A stretch of DNA of 64,000 nt, taken from positions 744,001 to 808,000 of the forward strand of contig NC_088940.1 of assembly GCF_033473495.1 (NCBI RefSeq), written 5' to 3'. Made by a program: the position numbers and the translations under genes. This DNA is from Cercospora beticola (Eukaryota; Ascomycota; Dothideomycetes; Mycosphaerellales; Mycosphaerellaceae). The notes beneath the pieces were generated by a model, which worked only from the letters and a program-made list of their open reading frames with translations, was not told the origin of the DNA and made no database searches. The stretch's first letter is position 1; every line of letters begins with the position of its first letter. Of the stretch, positions 34,219 through 46,014 are shown in pieces.

Positions 34219-34872
34219 ATTCTTGCGTGGACAAGGTTACGAGTCGGAGTGAAGGTCTCTATTTGCAAGTTACATACTGTAGTGTCATTCAACAGACCCA
34301 ACACCTCAATTTACACACTGAGATTGGGATGAGAAGAATGTGTATTCCATCATTGATCGCTAGCTGGAACGATTGGGACGTGGTGGCTAGAGCCACTTGT
34401 CTGGGTGAAGATTGAAGATTGAAGCCCGACAGAGACCTAGCGAATAGTGAGGCGGTACGCCACCTCGCCAGAATTGCTCACAGTGTGACCTTGGGCAGGC
34501 AGCCACTGCAGCCACTGCAGCACTGCAGCTTGTTGTAAAGTTGTTGATTAGCGAAAACAACTTGGAGCTGTTCTGTGATTCGCGAGAGAGCTCGCGGCCT
34601 CCTCCTACGACGCTAACCATGCACGCACAGCTCCATGCAACCACCAATCGTGGGACCTGGAACCGCCCAAATGCGAACCGCCGACGTGTCATACATGGCC
34701 TTGCCGATCTTACACAGCCCGTTCATATCAAAAAGACGAGGTTGGGACGTTTAGATGCAGATGAACACTTCTTCTACCACAGCATTTCAACTGAATTGTG
34801 GTAGAGCTAAAGGGCCGAACGATGCCCTTGGCCCGCGGCACGACGCCAGCATAGAGCGGTCTGCGACAGAAC
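34219..34872. other. Intergenic region
   Basis: Between genes B and D. It contains a short CACTGCAGC-type repeat near 34500-34530 and otherwise nothing recognisable. Confidence 0.4.
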
Positions 34873-36473
34873 ATGACCGACTATGCTGCTGTACAAGAGC
34901 TGCAGCACCTGTTACAGCGACCAGGATGGCAGCATCTGTTGGGTCTGATGGCCACGGCCCTCAACAGCGCTTTCATACAGAACAATTCCTCATTTTACTC
35001 CCCTCAAGCTGGAACCGAGCGTCACGCTGGAACACCAAGCACATCACAAAGATTATTCGAGACATTTCAGATGATATCTAGCAGCGGTATGAGGCATGCG
35101 GTTACCAGAGAACCAGACAAGGGGTTTTGTGAAGAGCTCAGACAAATCATTATGCTCATGGAAAGCATGCGTCAACAGGCGAACACCACAGTGTCACAAT
35201 ATCGCTCTCGCGATAGCGGAACCTTCATCCCAAATATGGAGTGAGTACACAATCTCTCTCTCTCCAAACAGCCATAAGAGACTTACACTTGCTCCTCACA
35301 GAGATAACACTCAACCGAACATCTCAACGAACGCGGGCTCCCAGAACAACTCCCCGCGCCACGTCCAGATCAGAGCGCCGAATCTGCAAAACAACATGTT
35401 AGCAGGAAGACCTCGTGAGTCATACACAGCCCCCAATGATCTGCAGTCGGGCTGGATGTCATCCAGGACTGCTGCGGCTTTTCCGCAATCTGGTTATATC
35501 CAAACACAATTCGATCTCAGCAATACGACCAATGTTCGCATATATGAGCAACAGCAACAACAACAGCAACAAAGACAGCAACAACAACAAAAGCAGTACC
35601 AGCAACAGCAACAGCCGTCACACGCTCGTATTGGGGCAAACTCATCATGGGAGGCGGCTCCGCAGGCATCGAGTGTCGAGCGCTACCAACCCCCGCCGGT
35701 CTCATACGCAGAATCGCCACCTAGGGACAATTCGGGTCCTACTCGTCAACTTGTTGCCAACCCCAACCCAACTTTGCTCACTCCAGATATAAATCCACAA
35801 CTTCTCAATTCACGTAAGTCTGGCACCCGCGCAACGGAACGTCACTGACCATTTCGCAGACTTCAAATGGAGACCGCAGAAGTTTTTCAGAGTCGGTAGA
35901 GTAAGTTCTATCTATCTTGTGCTGTTGTTCGATGCTAATAGTCCGGTTCAGGTCCTGTCGGTCCTCTGGACAGAAACGGAGGGAAGCACTGCAGATGCTG
36001 CCAGTGTTTGCAGCTTCCCTGTGGCCTATGGAGAACGAGCACAAGCCAAGATCCGCCGTTTTATTATCTTTGCTCAAAAGCAACAGCATTCTCTCGCGAT
36101 GTAAGTCCGGATTCGTCTGTCAGGTGAATGATCTGCTAACCGTGTCAGTCCAATTACGAGCCACCAGGGTTACGGCGTCGCGAACAGGAGTGATAGGGTA
36201 GATCACGGAATAGTATACATGGGTACTGCAGTGCCGCAGCCTCTTCAGGGAGAGCGAGGAATGCTACCAACAGCTATCCGCATCACTCCTGATGACCCAA
36301 CGGAGAGGCTCAAGCCGACGTCGCGCATAAATTACGGGAAAATTTACACGATAGAGCATAACATGAAAGCGAATGCTGTGGGAATGGTGCATGAAGATTC
36401 GATCCGCGCTCTGGTGGACCAACAGAACGAGGTGCAGCGGAGGGCACCTATACCAATCTTGAGAGGAATGTAA
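34873..36473 (+). CDS. Protein D: polyglutamine plus DUF6590-like domain
   Basis: Five exons, 34873-35240, 35302-35813, 35860-35900, 35952-36100 and 36149-36473, with introns 46-61 nt give 464 residues. The N-terminal 120 residues are helical. A disordered region follows with an interrupted polyglutamine tract (CAA/CAG, about 35551-35612) and proline-rich sequence. The C-terminal 180 residues contain the DUF6590-like domain: KFFRVGRVLSVLW, YGERAQAKIRRFIIF, PITSHQGYGV, HGIVYMG, RLKPTSRINYGKIYTIEHN and VGMVHEDSI. The domain is fungal-specific and of unknown function. The gene is convergent with gene E, which carries a second copy of the same domain. Confidence 0.8.
35551..35612 (+). repeat. CAA/CAG repeat encoding interrupted polyglutamine
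   Basis: A trinucleotide-rich tract within protein D codes for Gln runs broken by Arg, Lys and Tyr. It is a likely length-variable site between strains. Confidence 0.8.
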
Positions 36474-36809
36474 AGACCGATGACAGCCGTGGCCGGAAGG
36501 GAGAACAGCCGTCGCGCGGGAATAAAAGTATTCTGGAACAAATCTGCATGAACATTCGAATATCAGAACCTGCACAATTCCATTCTGCAATCATCAAAAT
36601 CAAAAGCATGCCGGCATTGGCTCATTAATTTCGTGCAAGCTCAAAAGAACCGTCAGGCACGATACCAAGCATCGGCGTCGCTTCTTCTTGGTGCCACCCC
36701 GACGGCTTTACGTATTTCGTTGTAAGTTCAACGGCACTGCCACCAGTGTCGCAATCCTTAGATCTGCGATAACTGGTTTGACGTACCATGTCGCGACCTG
36801 CCTCCAGCT
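36474..36809. other. Convergent intergenic region
   Basis: 336 bp between the stops of genes D and E. A minus-strand frame here is not supported. Nothing specific is seen. Confidence 0.4.
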
Positions 36810-37910
36810 TCAGGATCTCAAGAGACGCTGCACAATCGCCGAAGCCTCGTTCCAAGACAAGCTGGGATGCGTGCGCTGATAGACCGTGATGAGATACTGC
36901 AAAATCTCTATCTCTAGTTGCCCTTTGGCTTTCCTCTTGTGGTATTCAGCCTGGTAAAACGCTGCGTCGGCATTTTGTGCTTCTTCTTGCCTAGTCCGCG
37001 GATCCTCTTCCGATGCTGCTACTTCGCGTTGTTCCTCTTGCCGCTTATGATTACGAACATACTTGGCCTGGGAAAGCAAAGGGCCCTGCGAGTCCCTGGC
37101 GACATCTCCAATATGGTGGACAGGAACCGTGATTGGGATTGAAGTCGGTTGCCCATAGTTGATTCTTGAGCAGCGATGAAGCTTTTCCGAGAGATCGCGT
37201 AGTTTCACACGAATGGGGGTCGGCAACATGCCTGTCTCTTTGCGAACGGGCAGTTCGCCCTTGAGTGGGGGTGGGAATGGTGGCTTCTGGTCTGCGCTGT
37301 GTGTGTGGATGATGCCGTGTTCGTGCTTCACAACGCCGTCTGCTGCAACGCCCTGCCCGCCATAGGTCAGGATAGGTAATGCGAGAACGTATCCTTGATT
37401 CGCTTCTGTAATCACTACAAATCTGCGAACCCCGGAGAACGTTTCGTTGCCGGCTCGGAGGTCGCTAAGATTCGTGTCTACGGCTGATCTGAGCCCGTGA
37501 GGGAGTTCTGCAGGCCGCAACGCGATAACTTGAAATCTCTGAAAGAAGTCTTCCGATCGCTTAACGAAGACAGGTTGTGTGATAGCTATCTTCCCCGAAA
37601 CAGCTTGGTACGTTGGCGATTTGGAACTGTCAGACGACACAACTGTTGTTCTTGTATTGCGAGGCGATGCAACTTGCGGCGTGGTACTGGCAGATGACGC
37701 GGCTGGCCCTCTTGAGCCTGCTGGGATGCTACTCCCAGGAAGGGTGCGAGGCCTAGCTCCTGGCGGAGATTGAGCTGGCGGGGGCGATTGAGTCGTCGGC
37801 AGCGGTAACGTGGTCCCATCTTGATATACATACTGTCGCGTAACGTAGTCAATGCGGTACCAGAGATTCCGTGTCTCGTCCAAGATCCAATCTTGTTGTG
37901 GGGCGGCCAT
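36810..37910 (-). CDS. Protein E: DUF6590-like domain protein, single exon
   Basis: A single 366-residue frame. It starts MAAPQQDWILDETRNLWYRI, followed by a Pro/Ser-rich linker. The DUF6590-like domain spans about residues 125-280: EDFFQRFQVIAL, GVRRFVVITEA...LPILTYGGQGV, HGIIHTHS, MLPTPIRVKL, KLHRCSRINYG and HIGDVA. The C-terminal 90 residues form a charged helix rich in Glu, Gln and Arg. The resemblance to protein D is clear in RINYG and the RRF(V/I)(V/I) strand, though overall divergence is high, as expected for old paralogues. Unlike D it has no introns. Function is unknown. Confidence 0.75.
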   Translation of the reverse strand: MAAPQQDWILDETRNLWYRIDYVTRQYVYQDGTTLPLPTTQSPPPAQSPPGARPRTLPGSSIPAGSRGPAASSASTTPQVASPRNTRTTVVSSDSSKSPTYQAVSGKIAITQPVFVKRSEDFFQRFQVIALRPAELPHGLRSAVDTNLSDLRAGNETFSGVRRFVVITEANQGYVLALPILTYGGQGVAADGVVKHEHGIIHTHSADQKPPFPPPLKGELPVRKETGMLPTPIRVKLRDLSEKLHRCSRINYGQPTSIPITVPVHHIGDVARDSQGPLLSQAKYVRNHKRQEEQREVAASEEDPRTRQEEAQNADAAFYQAEYHKRKAKGQLEIEILQYLITVYQRTHPSLSWNEASAIVQRLLRS

Positions 37911-38321
37911 TTCGTGCGCTCATGAGTAACACAGGCGCACAGGCGCAATGCAACTTCTTACAAGTCATCGCACGAGCCTGGAAATGCCGATAGTTATAAC
38001 TATCACCTCGGTAGTCTCTCCGCCTGGTGTATGCAGCACGTCCGAACCATGTGGCAAATCAGCTGGGAGGTCGGCGCGAGCTTGTTCTGCAGCTTCATTA
38101 GCTTCCTGGCACATGAAAGGTCTTGCAGGCCTTGCGAGTTGCAGTAGTTAGCTCCTTGGAAGTAGGGAGAGCTCGTGCTTCCCAGCCGCTCCAGACGGTA
38201 TTTCTTGGATGTGATCGGTGGTTGGAAGACACCCTTGAATCTCGCCACTTCTTTTGCCTAGAGTTTCGAACGTTCCAAGTGGCGTTGCACAGCCTCCTGG
38301 CACGGGCGCATACTTGTTGGT
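37911..38321. promoter_or_regulatory. Divergent promoter region of genes E and C
   Basis: About 410 bp between the start codons of protein E (minus) and protein C (plus). No distinct elements are recognised. If the start of protein C lies further right, the region is longer. Confidence 0.35.
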
Positions 38322-39683
38322 ATGTATAGTAGACGTCGTAGCAAGCACGTCTGCATCCATGTCATGAAGTCCAACCTTGCAATGCGATCATGGCGATTTC
38401 TGATGTCTTCGAAAGGGCGCAGAAGTGGGGAACACTGCCGAACCGAGGCCGACAGCAATAGAACTAACGAACAGCACCTCGATACACAACCACCACACGT
38501 CGTGCCGGATGCCCGCGATAGTCGACCGACATTCCATCATGAGCTCGAGCAGCCTGCACGGCAGGAGGGAGAAGCACTCGTCATCCAGGGTGACATCACA
38601 CAAGAGCTGCGACGACAATATGTCCAACTTCTGCGCAGACGCGCGAGGGTTGAACACATCAGGGTGGAAGCTCAGCAAGCCTTGCAGCAGTCCAGTGATG
38701 CGCGTCGCTTCTTCCACGAGTCCAAGCACGAATTGATGAAGTACATCCGAGATCAAGGTGGAGGTTATAGCCTCGATCAACCGGCATTCTTGACACTATG
38801 CGACAACATGCTTGTCGACTCCGACACCGCGGATGCGAAGGCTACAACGGCTAAAAATCTCCAAGGCAAGCTCAGCAGCCATGAGTACCGACTGCGGGAA
38901 AGTGAAATTGCATTTTCAAAGCAATTGGACGAATTTCTGAAATCGACTGGCGCGTGGGATAGTACTCAGCTAGATCAAGTTCGCCTCGAAAACACTTCGA
39001 CAACAACGTCACAGAGCACACTTTCTCCAATTCTCGACCCATTGCTGCAAACATACTACGACAAGGCGGGAGATGTACGGCTTCTCGGGGAAGAGCTCGC
39101 GGACCTTGATGTTGAACACCAGCAGGCACTCAGCATCCGAGCCTTGGAGAGAGACCAGGGCAAAACGCCGAGTGAAACAGAGTCTTGTTACGAACGAAGT
39201 TATCAAGCCTCGCGCGCCGCTCTTGAAAAGCAGTTCGGCGACGCTCTTGCAGCGGCTGATGCTATCAGGAGACAGTATTTCTCAGAGATCTCAAGCTCGC
39301 TGCCGGACCTGCCTCTGGATGAATTTGTGCTCCCTGAGCCTCTTTTCGAGCCGCGAAGCCCTGAGCAGAACCGTGAGTCCAATCAAGATGCAACTTCCAC
39401 AGCAGCTAGCTCGCGATCTACATGCGCAGAACGTAAACAGGAAATGGTCCTGGAATGGGCGAACCAAATACAGGAAATTGCAGACAAGCCCCCAATCAGA
39501 CCAGTCACCAACGAAGAAGTTGACGGGAAACCGCCGACATTCTTGGTCACACAAGAAGACGTTGACGCCATGCAGAGAATCGACCTGGACAAGTGGGGAT
39601 ATGTACATGTTCAGCGCCCGCGAAGGCATAGCAGTGTGAGCCATTTGCGGTGGAAAGTGAATGAGGCTAATAAGCACCTGTGA
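38322..39683 (+). CDS. Coiled-coil family protein C (FxES motif)
   Basis: Single-exon frame of 453 residues. The first 40 residues are basic and may not be translated; later in-frame ATGs occur at codons 15, 21 and 28. Residues about 85-330 are mostly helical, with DARRFFHESKHELMKYI (about 125-142) and LLQTYYDKAGDVRLLGEELADLD (about 240-262). These correspond in order to RHFDES... and LLREYFDVIGELRLMKERL of protein B. The C-terminus contains VLEWANQIQEI and two short TxEEVDxKPPTF/TQEDVDAM units, then ends basic. It lacks a DUF6590-like domain. No known function; it probably mediates protein-protein contacts. Confidence 0.65.
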   Translation: MYSRRRSKHVCIHVMKSNLAMRSWRFLMSSKGRRSGEHCRTEADSNRTNEQHLDTQPPHVVPDARDSRPTFHHELEQPARQEGEALVIQGDITQELRRQYVQLLRRRARVEHIRVEAQQALQQSSDARRFFHESKHELMKYIRDQGGGYSLDQPAFLTLCDNMLVDSDTADAKATTAKNLQGKLSSHEYRLRESEIAFSKQLDEFLKSTGAWDSTQLDQVRLENTSTTTSQSTLSPILDPLLQTYYDKAGDVRLLGEELADLDVEHQQALSIRALERDQGKTPSETESCYERSYQASRAALEKQFGDALAAADAIRRQYFSEISSSLPDLPLDEFVLPEPLFEPRSPEQNRESNQDATSTAASSRSTCAERKQEMVLEWANQIQEIADKPPIRPVTNEEVDGKPPTFLVTQEDVDAMQRIDLDKWGYVHVQRPRRHSSVSHLRWKVNEANKHL

Positions 39684-41641
39684 TCCAGCGGCGACTTGAC
39701 CGCAAGACCTTTGTACCAACACATATCTCCTCTGTATTCGTATTCCTCTGTAACACGAGACCAAAAACAGGTTCATGAGCAATCAAATTCTTTTCGCCCC
39801 AGCAGATGCTGGCTCTGGACAACTCGGTCTTCTCCAGGATTTCTGTCAACTACAACCTTGAGCACGAAACACATGGGACGCGGACTCCTAGATTCATCAC
39901 GCAGCCATCAAACATCTGAAGCTGAGGTACCTCTAGCTCGGAACTGCACTCCTTCCCTTCCGTTTCGCAGGAGCCGCGCATGGCGAACCGAACGCACCCG
40001 TCCTGCACTTCTATATCACGAACATCGATGATGCGGCAAAGACAGGTCACCAGGACAGCGCAGAACCGAACAATCCCGATACCTCGTGTCGAATACTAGA
40101 ACAAGCCGATCAAGTCTGCAAGCCTCGCTCCAAGCAGTGATTGTGACTGGTCATCGCGCCCAGATGACCTCCCGCGCAAGGCTGAAGGATTTCAAGCTCG
40201 AAAGTTTGCTGGCTGTGAACAAGGCTGAGGATTCGGCCGGGCCGAGATTGGACATAATCTTGATGGAACGGGTGGCCAGGCCCTCTGACTCCTACCCACA
40301 GAACTGATGATGAGTTGACACGTAGCAATCAACACCACGCGCGGCTGACACGCAGTTGAGAATTATTCGTTCACTTTGTTGTTTCGGATCCGAATACTTG
40401 GTATACACAGCAAGATTCGCACTACTGTGGCGCTAGCTGTGTGGTCGCATGTGATTGCGGGGAATATGAAGAGCTAGCGGGAAGAGAGCCTCATCATGGG
40501 TTCAACAATGCGTTGTTGCCCGACCGGAGATACAAATCTCCACGAGGCTCATGTTTGCCGTTCGGCCCTTTATCGAACAGGTATGTCGATGCGGTAGCGA
40601 ACAGCTTGGCCGGAGGTGATTGCGGAGAGGAAGAAGTCGACTTCCGGTCGCGCGGAGTATGCACGGGATCGAGACTTGTATCTTGGACGAGGGTTGAGAT
40701 CCTATGGACTGGACGAAAGGAACTCGTCGAGCTTCAGCAGAAGAGTGCAGATCTCAGTATAGAAGGGCAAGCGGCAAGAAAGATCTCGGGGTGTCTACGG
40801 CACTCAGAATCTCCGATCGGCTCGAACAATATCCAGCAATCAGAGCCGTCGTTAAAACTCATATGGAGAGAGCAGCATTCGAGTTAAGGAGAGAAGTCAA
40901 CGAGCCAGAGTGAGCGCATCGGAAGACGAGATAACCTCGAGCAATATTCAAGAAACAAGTTCGATGATACACATCATGTTTCTCTTTTTGCCGAATCGTG
41001 AGCCCTCCGTTTGCACGTAGACAGATTCGTGCTGGATCTATTGTCGGTGCTCCTTATACTCGAGGTCGAGCGCGTGGCATGTACATATGACTGCCGAATG
41101 TCAGTAATAAGTCTAGCTGAGAAGTGGTGATATCAAAAAAAAAAAAAAACCTCACATTCTCGCCGCTTCTCCAGTATGCTCCAGCATTGATCACGAATTT
41201 TTCTTCCAGAAAAGAGTTATCGGTGAGAGACAAAGAGAAGCAAGATCAATCATGGCGAGCTTGATGGCATGTATGGGGTCTTAAGTGCTCGACATGTGGC
41301 AACAGATCCCTGCATGCAGAATAGAAGCAGCTGTGTGGCAAGCATGATTCGAAGCAGAAGCAGGAAATGCTCAATAGATAAGGTCAGGGAAAGCGAGAGT
41401 GATGTTCAAGTCGTGATCAAGTGGCAATGATCTATTCAGTCAACAGTAGTTACCCTCTCCCTCCGCGCTTCATCCCCTGCAACCCCTAGCCCAATGCCCA
41501 CCCACCAACGCTCCAAAAAGAAATTTGCAGACCACAAACAAGCGCTGACAGGCCCGGATCAACTCCGGATCATTACCAGTACACACAACAACACCAGCAT
41601 AGGTCATTACATAAAGATTCCTGTATCACTTTATCTCATCT
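39684..41641. other. Gene-poor region, 2 kb
   Basis: Frames of 60-150 codons around 40086-40913 have no domain or convincing splice series. A run of 15 A lies near 41135-41149. It includes the 3' flank of the P450 gene. Confidence 0.4.
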
Positions 41642-43542
41642 CTAAACACCAGGAGCATAAACCTTCCCCTCATGCCCCGTAGCCAAATCCGTCAACCCAT
41701 CCCAATTAAAATGTTCCTGCCCCGGCTTCCTCACAACATCCCACCGACTCGTCCTCTCCTTCTCCGAATCCTTAATCAACTGCCCACCCTCAGGCGCAAA
41801 CTCTTCAATCCACCTTCTCTTCTCCTCACTCCTCACCTTAACATCACATTTAAATGGCTTACTCATCGTGATGACCCAAGGAGCAGTCTCGTACCAAGGT
41901 ACAGGGTTCTCTGCGGCGTGTTTGCCCTCTGGTCGTTTGATTTCGAAGGCCCAGATGAGGTGGCCGATCAATCCGAGGAGTTCGCATTGGGTGAGGTCGA
42001 CGCCGGGGCAGGAACGGTTGCCGTAGCCGAAGCCGCGGTCGCCGTTGAGGTTGGGAAATTCGGTTAGGGGTTCTTTATAGGTTGGATAGGAGGGGTCGAG
42101 CCAGCGTTCGGGGATGAATTCGTTGCCGGAGGGGTAGACGGATTCTTCGCGGGAGATGAGGCTGGAATAATGTTAGCAGGTGGTATGTGAGAGTAGAGGA
42201 ATGATGAGCTTACTAGTGGTTTGCGTGGCAAATCGCGCCCTTGGGGATGTGGTAGCCTTCGTAAACATCGTCTTCCATCACAACGTGAGGGACACCAAGA
42301 GGCGTGGCTTGTCGCCATCGGACGATTTCCTTGACAGTTGCTCGCAGGCGCGGGAGATTTGGCATATCAGACATCTCAGGTGGGCGGTTGCCGCAGACGC
42401 GGTCGATCTCTTCGACGACCTTCCCTTGCCAGGATGGGTAGTGGCACATTGCCGTAAAGAATGCGTGAAGTGGTCCTCCAACAGTGGCGATGGCGACGAA
42501 TGATGAGGATCCAATGGCGTGTGCTGCTTCGTAGTCGTCCAGATGCTCTGTACCCTTCTCCTTGGTCGTCCAGAGCTTACTCCAGCAGTCCTCACAGTTG
42601 CCCTCGTTGGTCCTCCTTTCTACATCTTTCAAGGCCTCGACAAAAGCGTCTGTCATCTCCTGCCTACGCTCTGACTCCGCCTTCTTCCAAGGAGAAACAG
42701 ACTCGGGCAGGTTGGCCAGGAAAGTCAGCTTGTTGATCACAGGCCCGGCTGGAGACACGGCCTTGAGAATCACAGGGATGATCTTCAGCAACTTGCTTCC
42801 GTGCTGAGGGTCAGCCCAGGCGACACCGGCAATGGTCCGCGCGCAGTGCACAAGCATATGTTCCGACCAGCGTTCTGGCTCTTGCAGCACTCTTCGAAGC
42901 GTTCTCTTGTTCTCTTGGCTGGGCCAATTGTAGAACGTCTTTGGAGTAGCATGCCTCATGATGAGATGCATGAAGTTCTTATATCTTCGGAACTTCTCGC
43001 CGTAACCCATCAGTGGCAGAATCTCAGCACCCTCGCGCACGCCGATCGCGGCTGGAAGTTCGTTGCGATCACAGTAGTTCTTCTGGCGTGTGACGAAAAG
43101 ATCTCTGGCAATCTTGTCGGATTCGATCCAGATGTGAATGACTCCCATCACCTTCCACTCGTAGATTGGGCCATATTGCTTGTGGAGACCGCCAAAGTGC
43201 CATGCTGCTTCGATACCTGGTCCTGGAACATCCCAAAAGCGGCCGGCGTATGGTAGACCTGTTCAGAGTCAGCCTCTCCTCAACGCTCTCATTCAATTCG
43301 CGATCCATCATACCTGGTAGTCGCGGAAGTGGCTTCACTCCAGCGGGGAGTCTGTTCTTGCTGTTGAATACTCTGGCAATGACCAAAGAGATGACGAGCA
43401 AGAAGATGAAGACGAATTTCGGCTGCTGAAAAACCGACGTCGCAGCTGTTGTTCCGGTGAGAGGATCTATGACATTGACCTGCGAGGACGATCCAGTAGC
43501 GCTGGCGAGCATGTGCTCAGCCGGCGACTTGACTTGAGCCAT
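41642..43542 (-). CDS. Cytochrome P450 monooxygenase
   Basis: Exons 43542-43314, 43258-42214 and 42161-41642 with introns of 55 and 52 nt give 597 residues. An N-terminal membrane anchor (FVFIFLLVISLVIARVF, about residues 44-59) is followed by the proline hinge RLPAGVKPLPRLPGLPYAGR, the K-helix ExxR (Glu387-Arg390), the PERW motif near residue 442 and the heme loop FGYGNRSCPG with ligand Cys476. It should be an ER-bound monooxygenase of the fungal CYP type close to those of secondary metabolism. The I-helix (about residues 329-344) reads SSFVAIATVGGPLHAFF and lacks the usual acid-Thr pair. The tail after the heme is about 110 residues, longer than usual. An in-frame ATG at 43608 would add 22 residues before the anchor. 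Confidence 0.88.
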
Positions 43543-44793
43543 GATGGTATCCTTCCCAGTGTGGAGGTGGTCCAGATGTCGACTCGATGGATAGTGGAAT
43601 CTCTTCAAAGAAGTCCACAGAGACAGAGATGTACGTCCAGCGTAGGTCTCAGGTGGGCAGGGCCGGGGTGGGCATCAGTTTTATCGGACATGATCACTCG
43701 GCCGCAGCGAGGCATGCCGCATGCAGATGATGAGGTACGGCATCCAAGGGCATCGCGGCGAGGATGACCGCAGGTACGCAAATGGGCAGTTCCCTGAGTG
43801 ACACGGCATAGCCGAGTGATCGAAAGTAGAAACAGATTGCTTGGTGAAGTCAGAAGTCCGGAGAATAGAGTGGAGAGCCGGTAGGGGTGCGGTGGGCTGA
43901 GCTTAATGAAATGGCACGCCTGTCATCAAATTTTAGGCGTCTGCTTACCTGAGACGAAGCTGGTTGTGTTCAAAACGTGGAGCAAGGATCCGATCCCGAC
44001 GCACAGTCCTTTATTTAGTAGGAGACGGGCATTGCGACCACCGGCCTTGCGTTCCTTCACATGCGTCTTGTTGGCGATGAGAGAGCGGTCCAGCTCGCGC
44101 ACGAGCGTTGTCCTGAGCAGTTCGTGGGCGCCTACAGCCGGCCACCCAACAAGACAGTCAGCATAGAAGGCATTCTCCTCAGACAATGCCTTCTTGCGTA
44201 TGCTTGAGTTCCAGGAAATCTCGCCCGATAGACATCATGTCCTGCCAACGCTCTGACCCTTTGATCTGGATCTGTTCGATGTCGGAACGGGTCCATGTCA
44301 TCCGGCTGAGCCTCTGTGATGAAGGATGATGTCTACTGAGCTGTCACACTGTCACCTAACTGAGACTCGGGACCGAGCTGATAGATAAGTCGTCTGCGTG
44401 GAAACATTTTGGAGATCCGGAGTCTTGGTACACAATCCTGCCTGCAGATCGCTTCCAGCCGGAACGTTTCCACGCTTTCTACAGGTTTGCGCCAACCAGC
44501 AACAACCATAAGAGGATGCCGCATTGCGCCTTTACAGAAGCCCGTCGCATTGACTTCTTGTTGATGCTGTCGCTGAGCGGCAGTTCTTTCGGCGCGGTGA
44601 CATCGTACATGCATTGGACCAAGAAGTGCTCGCGGCCACGAGCTGTCTGTTCAGATTTACCAATGGCACCATTTGCGCCAGTCTGAGGGATAAACACCCT
44701 TCTCTGCAATGGTCGGTGTCTGCGGACGAAATTTCGTGCGAGTCCAAGACAATCCTGCCATTGCACGTCATCGAGCCAGGTCTGCTGGCGGGC
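43543..44793. other. Intergenic region, 1.25 kb
   Basis: Upstream of the P450 gene and downstream of the reductase gene. Short frames only, with no supported gene. Confidence 0.45.
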
Positions 44794-46014
44794 TCATTTG
44801 AAATTGTCCAAAGAAAAGCCTCCATGAGCGCTATCTGGCACGGCGCTCTTCAACTCCTCTTCCAATTTCTTTTCGTACCCTTTAACATCGGGATGATCTA
44901 CTTCGCCGACACGAACACCGCTCCAATCGTCCTCATATCCTCTATCAATGTGCGGCCATGGCCCGACTGGTGTGATGGCGCGAGGATTGATTCCAGCATG
45001 ACTCTTGGTATAGTTCTCCTTGATATGCCTGAAGTCGGTCGTCTCTGCGAATGCTTTGTTGTTCCAATACAAGCCCTTCAACCAATTGTGTAGCGTCGGA
45101 TACCCATATCGTATCATGGACAGATTGGTTTTGAAATGCTGGACGTAGGCCACGTCGAATCTGATTAAGGTGCAAAAGACGCGTATGTCGACTTCGGTCA
45201 ACTCGCGACCAAGGATGTGCGGCCCATCATTCGACGCCGCGAGTGTCTCGAGGAGGTTGAGGACCGCAAAGACGGGTGGGAGATTCTTCTCGTACGTCTG
45301 CTGGTCGGGCGCAAAGCCGGCTTTGTATACACCCGTGTTCAAATCGCGCTGGAGGATGGGCGCGAGCGCATCGATTTTGGAGCGTAGGTGCTCGGGATAG
45401 AGGGTAATGTTGGCGAGCTCTGGTGGAAGAAGTGGGTTGAATGCGGTTTGCAGGTCACGGAGCAGTTCATGAGACTGAAGTCGTTAGCATTTCGACCAGG
45501 CCCGCATATGCACAACTTCGAATACCTCATTATTGACGATGGTTTTGAGCTTCTTATCCCAGAGCACTGGTACGCTGTATCTGCCCTTGTATTCTTTCTC
45601 AGCTTTAAAGTAGACCTCGTGCATGAACTTGCTGCCAAACAGCTTGTCCTCAGTTGCGCCTTCGTAATTGTCTTCCGCATCGCTAGTGTTGAACCTCCAG
45701 CCCGGCCACCCCTGGTCATTGCCCTTTGGATAAGGCCGAACAATGCTTGTCTCGATGCCAGCGTAATGCTGAAGCTGCTTGAGATGGACGACCAGGTTGG
45801 CGCGGTGTGCGAATGGGCAGAAGAGGCCGATGTAGAGGTGGTAGCGGTCTTTCTCGGGCTGGAAGGGGCCATCGGCAGTAATCTTGCCATGGAACGAGTC
45901 CTCGGGACCCGAATGCCACGACGGAGGAAGAGAACTGGTCGACATGGTGTACTTCGCTGTTGCTGTGCTGTTCGTGAGCTGGCGAGTGAGTTGCGTCAAA
46001 CGTGAGAGCATCAA
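44794..46014 (-). CDS. Glutathionyl-hydroquinone reductase (ECM4/YqjG, omega-like GST)
   Basis: Exons 46014-45526 and 45474-44794, joined over a 51-nt intron (GTATTC donor), give 389 residues. The active Cys66 lies in LFCPFAHRA, the signature of the GST omega-like/glutathionyl-hydroquinone reductase family. WPGWRF, TIVNNESHELL over the splice junction, and the C-terminal DVRVFCTLIRFD-like segment (here VDIRVFCTLIRFD) and HNWLKGLYW follow. The enzyme reduces glutathionyl-hydroquinones to hydroquinone using glutathione. The first 23 residues are basic and Ser/Thr/Leu-rich, with a second ATG at codon 24 (MSTSSLPPSW), so mitochondrial and cytosolic forms are both possible. Confidence 0.88.

Noticed and set aside
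40441..40913. Overlapping plus-strand frames, one ending in a charged helix
   Set aside because: No domain, no consistent exon joins, and no similarity to the FxES or DUF6590 proteins could be seen.
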